Origin: CAWAMR01 sp963783095
GTDB taxonomy: Bacteria; Planctomycetota; Planctomycetia; Gemmatales; Gemmataceae
DNA length: 64,000 nucleotides
Direction: 5' to 3'
Assembly: GCA_963783095.1 (NCBI GenBank)
Contig: CAWAMR010000014.1
Coordinates: 248,001-312,000 of the forward strand
The translations under genes and the position numbers were made by a program. This document shows positions 57,382-64,000 of the stretch, piece by piece; within the stretch, counting starts at the first letter, position 1, and each line of letters begins with the position of its first letter. The notes under the pieces are model-generated. The model worked only from the letters and a program-made list of their open reading frames with translations. It searched no databases and was not told the origin of the DNA.

Positions 57382-57455
57382 CCCGGTGCGTTAGCTCCGG
57401 GGTAAACCTGCCAGACTCGGTGAGTTCAAGCCCACCCCGGAGCTAACGCACCGGG
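57382..57455. repeat. 21-bp-arm perfect inverted repeat
   Basis: Arms 57382-57402 and 57435-57455 (CCCGGTGCGTTAGCTCCGGG plus G, and its complement). A small GCTCACGC/GCGTGAGC hairpin precedes it at 57355-57372. It lies in the gap before hisF. Confidence 0.85.
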
Positions 57456-57636
57456 TTCGCCTCGCCCTTGCTCCGCAAGGGCAAACGATCACGCTCCGTC
57501 CATCCGTTCTCACGTTTCCTTTCGAATACCTCATTCAACTGTGTCGAATTCATTGCAATCGTGTCTCGAAATGACTAAAATGGTCAAAAACCACTGAAAC
57601 TTCCGGCAAAGCAATCAGAGTATCGGATTCCTATCT

Positions 57637-58435
57637 TTGCTCACCAAGCGCATCATTCCCTGTTTGGACGTCGATCGCGGCCGGGTGGTCAAGGGCGTTC
57701 ATTTCGTCGATCTGCGCGATGCCGGCGATCCGATCGAAGTTGCCCGCCGGTATGAAGCGGATGGTGCCGACGAGCTCGTCTTTCTCGACATTTCCGCCAG
57801 GCACGAAGGCCGGGCGATCTTGCTGGAAATGGTCCAGCAGGTCGCCGAGCAGATTTTCATGCCCTTCACCGTTGGCGGCGGCATTCGCACGCTGGAAGAT
57901 GCCACGCAAATGATCCAGGCGGGTGCGGAGAAAATCAGCATCAATTCCGCCGCCGTCAAAGCGGCCGGCACTGATCACCGAGATTTCCGGAAATTCGGCC
58001 GTTGTGCCACCGTCGTCAACATCGACCCGCGACGGGTGATCCGCGCCGGCAAGGAATCTGGGAAGTCCACATCAACGGCGGCCGAACGCCGACGGGCTGG
58101 AAGCGGTCGACTGGGCCAGGCGGGTCGAGGAACTCGGAGCCGGCGAAATCGTTCTGACGTCGATGGACGCCGACGGCACGAAGAACGGCTATGACTTGCC
58201 GATGACCGAGGCCGTTGCCAAGGCCGTCGGCATTCCCGTCGTTGCCAGCGGCGGTGCGGGGCATCCCGAACATTTGCTTCAGGCGTTCCAGGCCGGTGCC
58301 GATGCCGCACTGGCCGCGAGCATTTTTCATTACGACGAATATAGCATTCCAGTCACCAAACGTTATCTCGCCGAGCGCGGCGTGCCGATCCGGCTACTTC
58401 CTTCTGCGGCTAACTCAGGAGTTTATCATGGCTGA
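57637..58435 (+). CDS. hisF: Imidazole glycerol phosphate synthase subunit HisF, frameshifted
   Basis: About 260 aa. TTG start: MLTKRIIPCLDVDRGRVVKG, then DAGDPIEVARRYEADGADEL and FLDISARHEGRAILLEMVQQ. GGGIRTLEDATQMIQAGAEK contains the phosphate-binding loop. Two shifts near 57970-57990 and two near 58080-58105 lie in the middle. Then MDADGTKNGYDLPMTEAVAK, ASGGAGHPEHLLQAFQAGAD and SIFHYDEYSIPVTKRYLAER. It makes IGP and AICAR in histidine synthesis with HisH. No other his gene is visible. Its stop overlaps the pilT start. Confidence 0.93.
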
Positions 58436-59593
58436 ACTTGCACCTGCACCTGTTGATTACGGCCCCCCAATCGAGGCGGAATTGCCCCAGCTTTCCGCCA
58501 AGGAGCCGGAAGTCAACAAGCTCTTCCGCATGGTCATGAAGCACGAGGCGTCCGACTTGCACTTGAAGGTCGGCCAGCCGCCGATGATGCGCCTGCGCGG
58601 CGACATCCGCCGCATCGACATGCAGCCGTTGACCCAGGAGGACATGGAACGGCTGCTGCTGCCGACTCTTGAAGCCGCACCATCGCAAGATTCTCGACGA
58701 GGAAGGCGGCGTCGACTTTTCCTACATCATCGGCAACGACGAATGCCGATTCCGCGTCAGCTTGTTCAAGCAGCGCGGCCGGTTGTCGCTGGTCTCCCGC
58801 CGCGTCAACACCACGATCCCGAACTTCGAAGGACCTGGGCTTGCCGCCGAGCATCGAAAAACTGTGCAACTTTCCCGAAGGGCTGGTCATCCTCGCCGGC
58901 GTCACCGGCTCCGGCAAAGCGACGACCATCGCCTCGATGCTCGACTACATCAACGCGCGCGAGCCGCTGCACATCCTCACCGTCGAAGACCCGATCGAAT
59001 TCATGTTCACCGACAAGAAGGCGTACATCAATCAGCGCGAAATCGGCCTGGACGTGCATGGACTGGCACAAGGCCCTCAAGGACGCCGTGCGTCAGGATC
59101 CCGACGTCATCCTGGTCGGCGAGTTGCGCGACGTCGAAACGTTCGAGGCCGCCGTCCATGCGGCCGAAACGGGCCACCTGGTGTTCGGCACCATCCACGC
59201 CGCCAGCGCCGCGACCACGATCAACCGTATCCTCGACCTGTTCCCGCCGAACAAGCACGGCGCCATCCGCAAGGCGCTGGCGAACAACCTCAAGGCGGTC
59301 GTGGGCCAGAAACTGCTCAAGAGGCATGAAGAAGCCCCGCGTGCCGACCAACGAGATCATGATCGTCAATCCGACGATCCGGAAGCTGATCGCCGAAGGC
59401 GAAGACAAGAAACTGCGCCGACGCCATCCGCATCGGCTATCAGGAAGGCATGGTCGATTTCACCGAGAACCTGCGGCAGCTGGTCGAACGCGGCGACATC
59501 GACAAGGCGACGGCGCTGGAGTTTGCTCCGGATCCGGAGAAACTCAAGATGGCCTTCAAGGGCATCAAGGTGGCGGCATCGGGATTGGTGTAA
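58428..59593 (+). CDS. pilT: Type IV pilus twitching ATPase PilT, frameshifted
   Basis: About 385 aa. N-domain: NKLFRMVMKHEASDLHLKVG. Then (after a shift near 58675) ILDEEGGVDFSYIIGNDECR, and (after another near 58835) PEGLVILAGVTGSGKATTIA, the Walker A with Ala in place of the usual Ser/Thr after GK. AspBox-like TVEDPIEFMFTDKKAYINQR, then ALKDAVRQDPDVILVGELRD with Walker B, HAAETGHLVFGTIHAASAAT, and the C-terminal MVDFTENLRQLVERGDIDKA. PilT retracts type IV pili; pilB and other pil genes are not in the window. At least five shifts. Confidence 0.9.
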
Positions 59594-59600
59594 TGATTGT

Positions 59601-59694
59601 AGGCGGGATCGACCACAGCTGTACTCTTCACGCTCCGCGTGAGGCCATTTCTTCACGCGGAGCGTGAAGAGTACAGCTGTGGTCGATCCGCCCT
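59601..59694. repeat. 42-bp-arm inverted repeat, longest in the window
   Basis: Arms 59601-59642 and 59653-59694 are nearly perfect reverse complements (differences limited to a GGCGGG/GGGCGG slip), with a 10-base loop. Core: ATCGACCACAGCTGTACTCT. It lies 8 bases after the pilT stop and would form a very stable hairpin. Confidence 0.9.
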
Positions 59695-59704
59695 ACCAGT
59701 CTTC

Positions 59705-59850
59705 TCAATGGACAAACTGATAGTGTTTGGAATTCAATAGCGACCAAAGCAAGTCCTGGTAGAACTGCTTTGGGTCACCGCCGCCGGCAAGCAGTTTCTT
59801 GCAAGCTTCCTGTTCCCTGAGGTGGGACGACGGGAAAATCAGAAATGGCC
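59705..59850 (-). pseudogene. 3' remnant of a DUF1553 (planctomycete cytochrome-associated) gene
   Basis: Minus-strand reading gives SHLREQEACKKLLAGGGDPK followed by QFYQDLLWSLLNSKHYQFVH and a TGA at 59705-59707. This C-terminal motif, ending DLLWxLLNSxxxxxxH, is characteristic of DUF1553/PSD1 proteins paired with DUF1549 in planctomycetes. Only about 45-50 codons remain; upstream lies the HD-kinase-like gene, so the rest of the gene is absent. A remnant of a recombination or deletion event, or a far displaced 3' end. Confidence 0.6.
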
Positions 59851-59888
59851 GAGAGTTTTTGTTTGAATCCTCGAAGACTGCTCATGAC

Positions 59889-61001
59889 TTACCCCACCAC
59901 ATGATCGACCTGATGGGCCTCGGTTTTATCGGGAACTTCCCAGCGGTCGAGAAGCCTTTCGATGACGGCTTCCGGCACCTTCTTTTTCCGGGCGCGATTC
60001 TGGGCGAACAGCCGATCCGGGGGCGCTTCCACATACACAATCCGAACCCGTGCACCGTGTTCGTGAAACAGACGAACGCACTCGGTTCGAACATGCCGGC
60101 TCAGATTGGTGGCGTTCCACACAAACGATTTTTTGGCACGCAGAAACTCCCGGGCCATATCGCGCGCCCGGTTCAATACCACCCCCTGTGGGTCGGAAGG
60201 CGCAACGCCCAGCTCCGCGCGCAAGGCATCCAGACTGATGACATTTCCCGCAGGCAGATGCTTTTGCACCCAGTAATCCTTGCCCGCGCCCGGAAGCCCG
60301 GACATCAACACCACATCAGTCGTGAAGTCCTCAGGCGCAGGGCTGTCGGGCTGCCGGCCGGCATCGCGGAAATACAGGAACCGGGCATGATCGGATGCAA
60401 AGGGAAATGGCCGATTCAGACAACCTGCCTCTTCCACGTGCTCGCGAAACTTCGCGATCTGGCTCAACAAATGTTGGGGGTCGGGACAGGTTCGCCCGCG
60501 CGCATCGGATTCCGCGAGAATACACAACCAGTCGCACCGGACCGTCTGACTCACTTCGATCGCCAGACGCCGGGGGTTTTCACTTTCGGCGAGAAAAAAG
60601 GGAACCAAATGATGTCGAACCAGTGCGGCGACCGGCTCGCGATCGACAAAAGGGACGCAGCGCTTCCACAGGGTTTGCCGGGTCCGAATCGCGCCACGCC
60701 AGGAATGACCCCGCGACGACACTGAGCCGTCCGGCTCCACGCGCGTGCAAACGGGTTTGGCCACATCGTGAAACAGGGCAGAAGTAAACAGCACTTTGCG
60801 TTCGTGTTCCGGCAGAGCGCGCCAGGATTCCAGACCCGCCATCGCTTCGCAGACCATGTGAACGTGCGTCCAAACATCCCCCTCGGCATGGCGGATGGGG
60901 TTTTGCGGACAACCCTTGAGGTCGCGAATCCAGGGAAAAGCGTCGAGCGCGGTCCAGTCGATCTTCCAATCCGGAGGCTGCGGACAAGGCGGAAAACTCA
61001 T
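59889..61001 (-). CDS. HD phosphohydrolase-polynucleotide kinase fusion (HD-Pnk-like)
   Basis: 370 aa, intact. N-terminal HD domain (about 35-190): WTHVHMVCEAM, then LFTSALFHDVAKPVCT with the HD pair (His78-Asp79), and a later HxH-type block near 130 (VRHHLVPF). C-terminal P-loop kinase (about 230-365): VVLMSGLPGAGKDYWVQKHL, in which Asp follows GK, then NVISLDALRAELGVAPSDPQ, and FVWNATNLSRHVRTECVRLF, typical of polynucleotide kinases. In the literature, HD-Pnk enzymes heal RNA ends and are often next to an RNA ligase. No ligase is recognised here. The specific role is inference. Confidence 0.75.
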   Translation of the reverse strand: MSFPPCPQPPDWKIDWTALDAFPWIRDLKGCPQNPIRHAEGDVWTHVHMVCEAMAGLESWRALPEHERKVLFTSALFHDVAKPVCTRVEPDGSVSSRGHSWRGAIRTRQTLWKRCVPFVDREPVAALVRHHLVPFFLAESENPRRLAIEVSQTVRCDWLCILAESDARGRTCPDPQHLLSQIAKFREHVEEAGCLNRPFPFASDHARFLYFRDAGRQPDSPAPEDFTTDVVLMSGLPGAGKDYWVQKHLPAGNVISLDALRAELGVAPSDPQGVVLNRARDMAREFLRAKKSFVWNATNLSRHVRTECVRLFHEHGARVRIVYVEAPPDRLFAQNRARKKKVPEAVIERLLDRWEVPDKTEAHQVDHVVG

Positions 61002-61315
61002 TTGCTGTCCCTACCCCCTGGTTGAGTGACGGCTCAAGCGTGCTATTGGAGACTGCGCCGGAGGACAGAAGAAAGAAAACTGACAAACGAGCCTGGTCCT
61101 GATTTCAGTCCGCGGTCATCCGTTTCCCGGCGTGTTGTCTTCTGTTCTCAGGCGTGCTGCACAGCGCTGATTCATTTATCCGTCCGGCTTTCAGGAAATC
61201 AGCTCTCACATATTTGTATCGCGCCTGCACTCTTCCTTCCTCCCCGACTTTGATTTATAGCGCTTCCCTGTGATTTGATGATCGGTTTCCCGGTTGGACC
61301 CGAGAGGCTCATTCT
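61002..61315. other. Intergenic region, nothing recognised
   Basis: 314 bases between two minus-strand genes. No gene, hairpin or promoter consensus is supported; a short plus-strand frame at 61026-61253 is probably chance. Confidence 0.5.
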
Positions 61316-62158
61316 TCAGCCCGACTTCGGCTTACCGTTCGTTCGTCGGCGTTTTTTGCCGGTTCGAATCCCCTTTTCCACAAGCCAATGGTCCGCCCAA
61401 TCCTTGTCCGGTCCACGCAGTGGCGGGTCCGGGTCAACCAAGTAGTTGAGCGTGCCTTCATAAGCGCCGTTGCGGTAGCATTGGTCGATGAGTGCCTGGA
61501 GATCCAACGACACGTCGGAGTCCTCCCGTCGCAACGGGATTTTCACCTTGGGCACGCGTTGCCGAAGTGATATGGGATAGACTTCTGCCTTGCCGCGCAG
61601 GGTCGTGCGGCGGACGCAAGCGAAGTAGGGGGTTCTGGCCTGGGGCTTGATGTGACTGATCGGGAAGGCCACTGTGTGAATGCCGAAGCGCACCAAGTCA
61701 ATCTCGACCAAGTTGCAATTCGAGGAGCAAACCTCGCGCTGCTTGCGCAGATACTGCTCGCGGTTTGGTCCAGGAGATTTGTTGCTCGGGCTGAGGAACT
61801 CGATCACTGTGACTACTGCATTGCCGCTCTCGCGGTCGATGATTTCGATGAAGCTTTCGGTTAATTCTTCCGGTTCGGCATCCACAAGCATCGGCTCCGT
61901 GACGGCTACGCTCGCCTCCAGCTGAGATTCCGAACCATCATACTTCGAGGTGTATTCTACCACACGCACATCCGGGAAAAGCGGATGATCGCCGATGCCC
62001 TGGGGCGTCTCCAACAGGACCCGTTCCTCGACGCGAGCACGTAATCCACCGGGCAGCAGACTTTGAAGGGCATCGCGCGAATAAATGATCAAGCTTGCGT
62101 GGACGTCGCGCCAGTGAGCTTCCAGATAAGGGTCCATTCCAGGAAAAGGGCTTGCCAT
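61316..62158 (-). CDS. DUF4058 protein
   Basis: 280 aa from MASPFPGMDPYLEAHWRDVH, which is the family start. Continues LPGGLRARVEERVLLETPQG, then VVTVIEFLSPSNKSPGPNRE and YLRKQREVCSSNCNLVEIDL, close to a nuclease-like beta-alpha fold (ExxK-type residues EFLSPSNK and EIDL). DUF4058 genes occur in multiple copies in cyanobacteria and planctomycetes; role unknown. The basic C-terminus is TGKKRRRTNGKPKSG. Confidence 0.88.
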   Translation of the reverse strand: MASPFPGMDPYLEAHWRDVHASLIIYSRDALQSLLPGGLRARVEERVLLETPQGIGDHPLFPDVRVVEYTSKYDGSESQLEASVAVTEPMLVDAEPEELTESFIEIIDRESGNAVVTVIEFLSPSNKSPGPNREQYLRKQREVCSSNCNLVEIDLVRFGIHTVAFPISHIKPQARTPYFACVRRTTLRGKAEVYPISLRQRVPKVKIPLRREDSDVSLDLQALIDQCYRNGAYEGTLNYLVDPDPPLRGPDKDWADHWLVEKGIRTGKKRRRTNGKPKSG

Positions 62159-62195
62159 CAATAAGCCTCGGTGGAAGAGCATCAAGATTCATATT

Positions 62196-62291
62196 CTTAC
62201 TCTTACTCTTAATGATATTTAAAATGATGGACGCCTGTCTGCGACATCGCGATGAAAAAAGAGCAGCAATGAGAGTAAGAGTAAGAGTAAG
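62196..62291. repeat. Inverted repeat of CTTACT units between divergent genes
   Basis: CTTACTCTTACTCTTA (62196-62211) against GAGTAAGAGTAAGAGTAAG (62273-62291). Three 6-base units on each side, about 60 bases apart. It lies between DUF4058 (minus) and the prenyltransferase-repeat gene (plus). Confidence 0.8.
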
Positions 62292-62356
62292 ATTGGATGT
62301 TCGGTCAGCCCACATTACACCACGATATTCGCGGACTTGCAATAAGGACGTATCCC

Positions 62357-63286
62357 TTGAGCGTTGAACCATACTTGCAACACCTGACAGCCCAACTCGT
62401 CGAAGGACTGGATCGTCAGCCTGCGGACTTCCGTCTGCGCCATTCCGGGTGGATCACATCAATGCAAAATCTGGACGGAGGTTGGTCGGGCCGGGAGGGT
62501 GAGTCGGACCTCTATTACACCGGGTTCGCTCTGCGCGGCCTGGCGGTACTGCAAGGTCTGACGCCGGAACTCTGTGAAAGCGCAGGTCGATTCCTGAAAC
62601 AGAGGATGACCCAATCGGCGAGCGTGATCGATTTATTCTCGCTCCTGGTGAGTTGCTTTCTGGTCCGGCTGGGCGGTGTCGATATTCTGGCGGAATCTCC
62701 GAGTGACTGGCCGGATCGCGTTGCGGCAATCCTGGAATCATTCCGAACTTCCGATGGCGGCTACGCCAAGGCGATCGGCTCCGTCTCCGGCAGCACTTAT
62801 CACTCGTTCCTCGTCGTTCTCGCAACGCAACTGCTGGATCGTCCTATCCCGCGCAAGGATGATTTGATTAAGTTTGTGAAATCGCGGCGGCGTGACGATG
62901 GCGGCTACGTCGAGATCGCGCCGATGCGGCGCAGCGGAACCAATCCGACGGCCGCCGCGATCGGCATCCTCCAGATCATGGATGCGCTGGATGCGGAGGC
63001 CAAAGAAGCGGTCATCGATTTTCTGGCGGAGTTACCTTCGGAATTTGAAGGTGGTTTTCGCGCCAACGATCGTATCCCAGCTGCCGACTTGCTCTCGACA
63101 TTCACGGGAAGTTGGACCCTCACTCAACTTGGCGCACAGGACCGATTGGATGCTTTAGCTGTGCGCGAATATGCGGAGAGTGTGGAAGTGCCAACCGGTG
63201 GTTTTCGCGGAGGTTTATGGGATGAGGGATATGATGTCGAGTATACGTTCTATGGGTTAGGAGTGATTTCCTTAACGGACAATTGA
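62357..63286 (+). CDS. Prenyltransferase/squalene-oxidase repeat protein
   Basis: About 309 aa. Alpha-alpha barrel repeats with the QW-like core: MQNLDGGWSGREGESD, LESFRTSDGGYAKAIGSV, RRRDDGGYVEIAPMRRSG, FEGGFRANDRIPAADL and VPTGGFRGGLWDEGYDVEYT. Similar to the beta subunit of protein geranylgeranyltransferases and to terpene cyclase halves. The zinc-ligand and lipid-pocket residues of the eukaryotic enzymes need alignment. No clear ATG at the start; TTG at 62357 (LSVEPYLQHL) is the most likely, or ATG at 62297. Bacterial members are of unknown function. Confidence 0.75.
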   Translation: MSVEPYLQHLTAQLVEGLDRQPADFRLRHSGWITSMQNLDGGWSGREGESDLYYTGFALRGLAVLQGLTPELCESAGRFLKQRMTQSASVIDLFSLLVSCFLVRLGGVDILAESPSDWPDRVAAILESFRTSDGGYAKAIGSVSGSTYHSFLVVLATQLLDRPIPRKDDLIKFVKSRRRDDGGYVEIAPMRRSGTNPTAAAIGILQIMDALDAEAKEAVIDFLAELPSEFEGGFRANDRIPAADLLSTFTGSWTLTQLGAQDRLDALAVREYAESVEVPTGGFRGGLWDEGYDVEYTFYGLGVISLTDN

Positions 63287-63320
63287 CAAATGTCCGTTGC
63301 CCATCAACAGCGAGGCACCG

Positions 63321-64000
63321 ATGAAAAAGTTCACGCAACCAGAACTATATCGAGCCATCCAAAAGTATCTGAAGAATGTTGACCAACTGAAAGCGGAAGC
63401 AATCGCGGAAGTGACCGAATGGAAATACGCGAACGATCTGATGTATAGCCCGATCCCGCTTTACGATGTCGTGGTTCGAGGAAGCAAACAGTGGAAACCG
63501 GCGAAAAGGCGCTGGTTAAAGAAACAACCTTCTTCCGCTTGGTACAAACATGGAATGGATGCCCAGGGGAATGTCCGAGTCGTTGAACATAGATATGGCC
63601 TTCTACGCCTATTCTTCTACGCGGACGACATTATTGACGAAATGTGCATCTTTGGCGACGGGGGAAGGGGAACATCGTTGCGCCGATACCTTTTCGAGAA
63701 TGATGTCGCGCGCATGGTCTATGACTATAACCTCGATCCGCACCAATATCACGAAGAGACGTTTCGATTCGAAGAGGATCGGTGCGTGGGATCGATTGAC
63801 CAAGGGTGGTATCTTGATAGCGAGAGCAAGAAATGGGTTTCGAGTGGGGTCGAGGCGAAGTGCCAATTCGAGTACGACAATGCCGGTCTATCTCGTGTAT
63901 ACAGGCATGACGGGTTTTCGCGGTCGGAGATGGAAGTCGTTTATGTCCGGCCTGATCTCGTTGCGGCATTCAAGGCCAAATGTGCGGTTCGGCGTCCGTT
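63321..64000 (+). CDS. Unknown protein, truncated by the window end
   Basis: At least 226 aa, open to base 64000 with no stop. N-terminus MKKFTQPELYRAIQKYLKNV, then AIAEVTEWKYANDLMYSPIP and KRRWLKKQPSSAWYKHGMD. Rich in aromatic and charged residues, no signal peptide. RRYLFENDVARMVYDYNLDP, then RFEEDRCVGSIDQGWYLDSE suggest a repeating beta-propeller or Rhs-like YD pattern (QGNVRVVEHRYG, FEYDNAGLSRVYRHD). Not recognised. It starts 34 bases after the prenyltransferase-repeat gene. Confidence 0.6.
   Translation, partial: MKKFTQPELYRAIQKYLKNVDQLKAEAIAEVTEWKYANDLMYSPIPLYDVVVRGSKQWKPAKRRWLKKQPSSAWYKHGMDAQGNVRVVEHRYGLLRLFFYADDIIDEMCIFGDGGRGTSLRRYLFENDVARMVYDYNLDPHQYHEETFRFEEDRCVGSIDQGWYLDSESKKWVSSGVEAKCQFEYDNAGLSRVYRHDGFSRSEMEVVYVRPDLVAAFKAKCAVRRP

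Noticed and set aside
61356..61376. GGTTCGAATCCCC resembling a tRNA T-arm
   Set aside because: It lies inside the DUF4058 coding end, and no acceptor stem, anticodon arm or D-arm can be placed around it.

Overview
The window reads as a chromosome segment of a planctomycete, most likely of the Gemmata group. Pointers are an N-terminal LEQLEDR-type leader on a large secreted beta-helix protein, tandem exported HEAT-repeat paralogs, secreted S-adenosylmethionine methyltransferase and Gfo/Idh proteins, a tetrahydromethanopterin-pathway formyltransferase, a DUF1553 gene remnant, and many long intergenic inverted repeats. I see no rRNA, tRNA, CRISPR array, insertion sequence or prophage.

Layout. 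0-6.4 kb: an Ig-like protein end, siroheme/heme genes (siroheme synthase N-domain, HemX-like, hemA), fhcD and a membrane protein. 6.4-11.3 kb: hairpin duplicates, the minus-strand MFS-nadC-birA operon, a four-unit repeat array and a strong promoter-like site ahead of a PEGA protein. 13.3-17.2 kb: an unknown protein, nuoN, a small protein, tatD. 17.3-24.1 kb (minus): rpsA; a sulfotransferase, arylsulfotransferase-like and small membrane protein operon; rpmB-gatC-gatA. 24.3-32.4 kb: glycosyltransferase, secreted methyltransferase, membrane-anchored unknown, thiL, two exported HEAT paralogs, a possible small RNA and rpmA. 33-38.3 kb: a fatty-acyl cluster (ketosynthase, ketosynthase-like partner, SDR) divergent from an alpha-oxoamine-synthase-type enzyme and DedA. 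38.4-43.7 kb: RluA-type synthase, exported proteins, clpC. 43.9-50.4 kb (minus): beta-propeller hydrolase-like, deoxyhypusine-synthase-like, Gfo/Idh oxidoreductase, beta-helix protein. 50.6-57.3 kb: HdeD-like, trypsin-like protease, VapBC-type pair, tilS, ECF sigma group, DUF2752, lipoprotein. 57.6-64 kb: hisF, pilT, HD-kinase fusion, DUF4058, prenyltransferase-repeat protein and a truncated unknown.

About two dozen genes carry one or more small frameshifts. They include essential single-copy genes (rpmA, gatA, thiL, nadC, birA, hisF), and the amino-acid signal continues in the next frame. Three patches (about 3.83-4.68, 46.4-47.2 and 57.97-59.43 kb) are much worse than the rest. I therefore treat most frameshifts as sequence or assembly errors and annotate each gene over its full span.

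The most interesting items are the three-hairpin repeat array (9873-10606, with a relative at 6.5 kb), hairpin copies with inverted loops (6431-6671), a promoter-terminator unit without an ORF (31928-32036), the HEAT/STN-like paralog pair, the ketosynthase/oxoamine-synthase locus and an HD-polynucleotide-kinase-like fusion.
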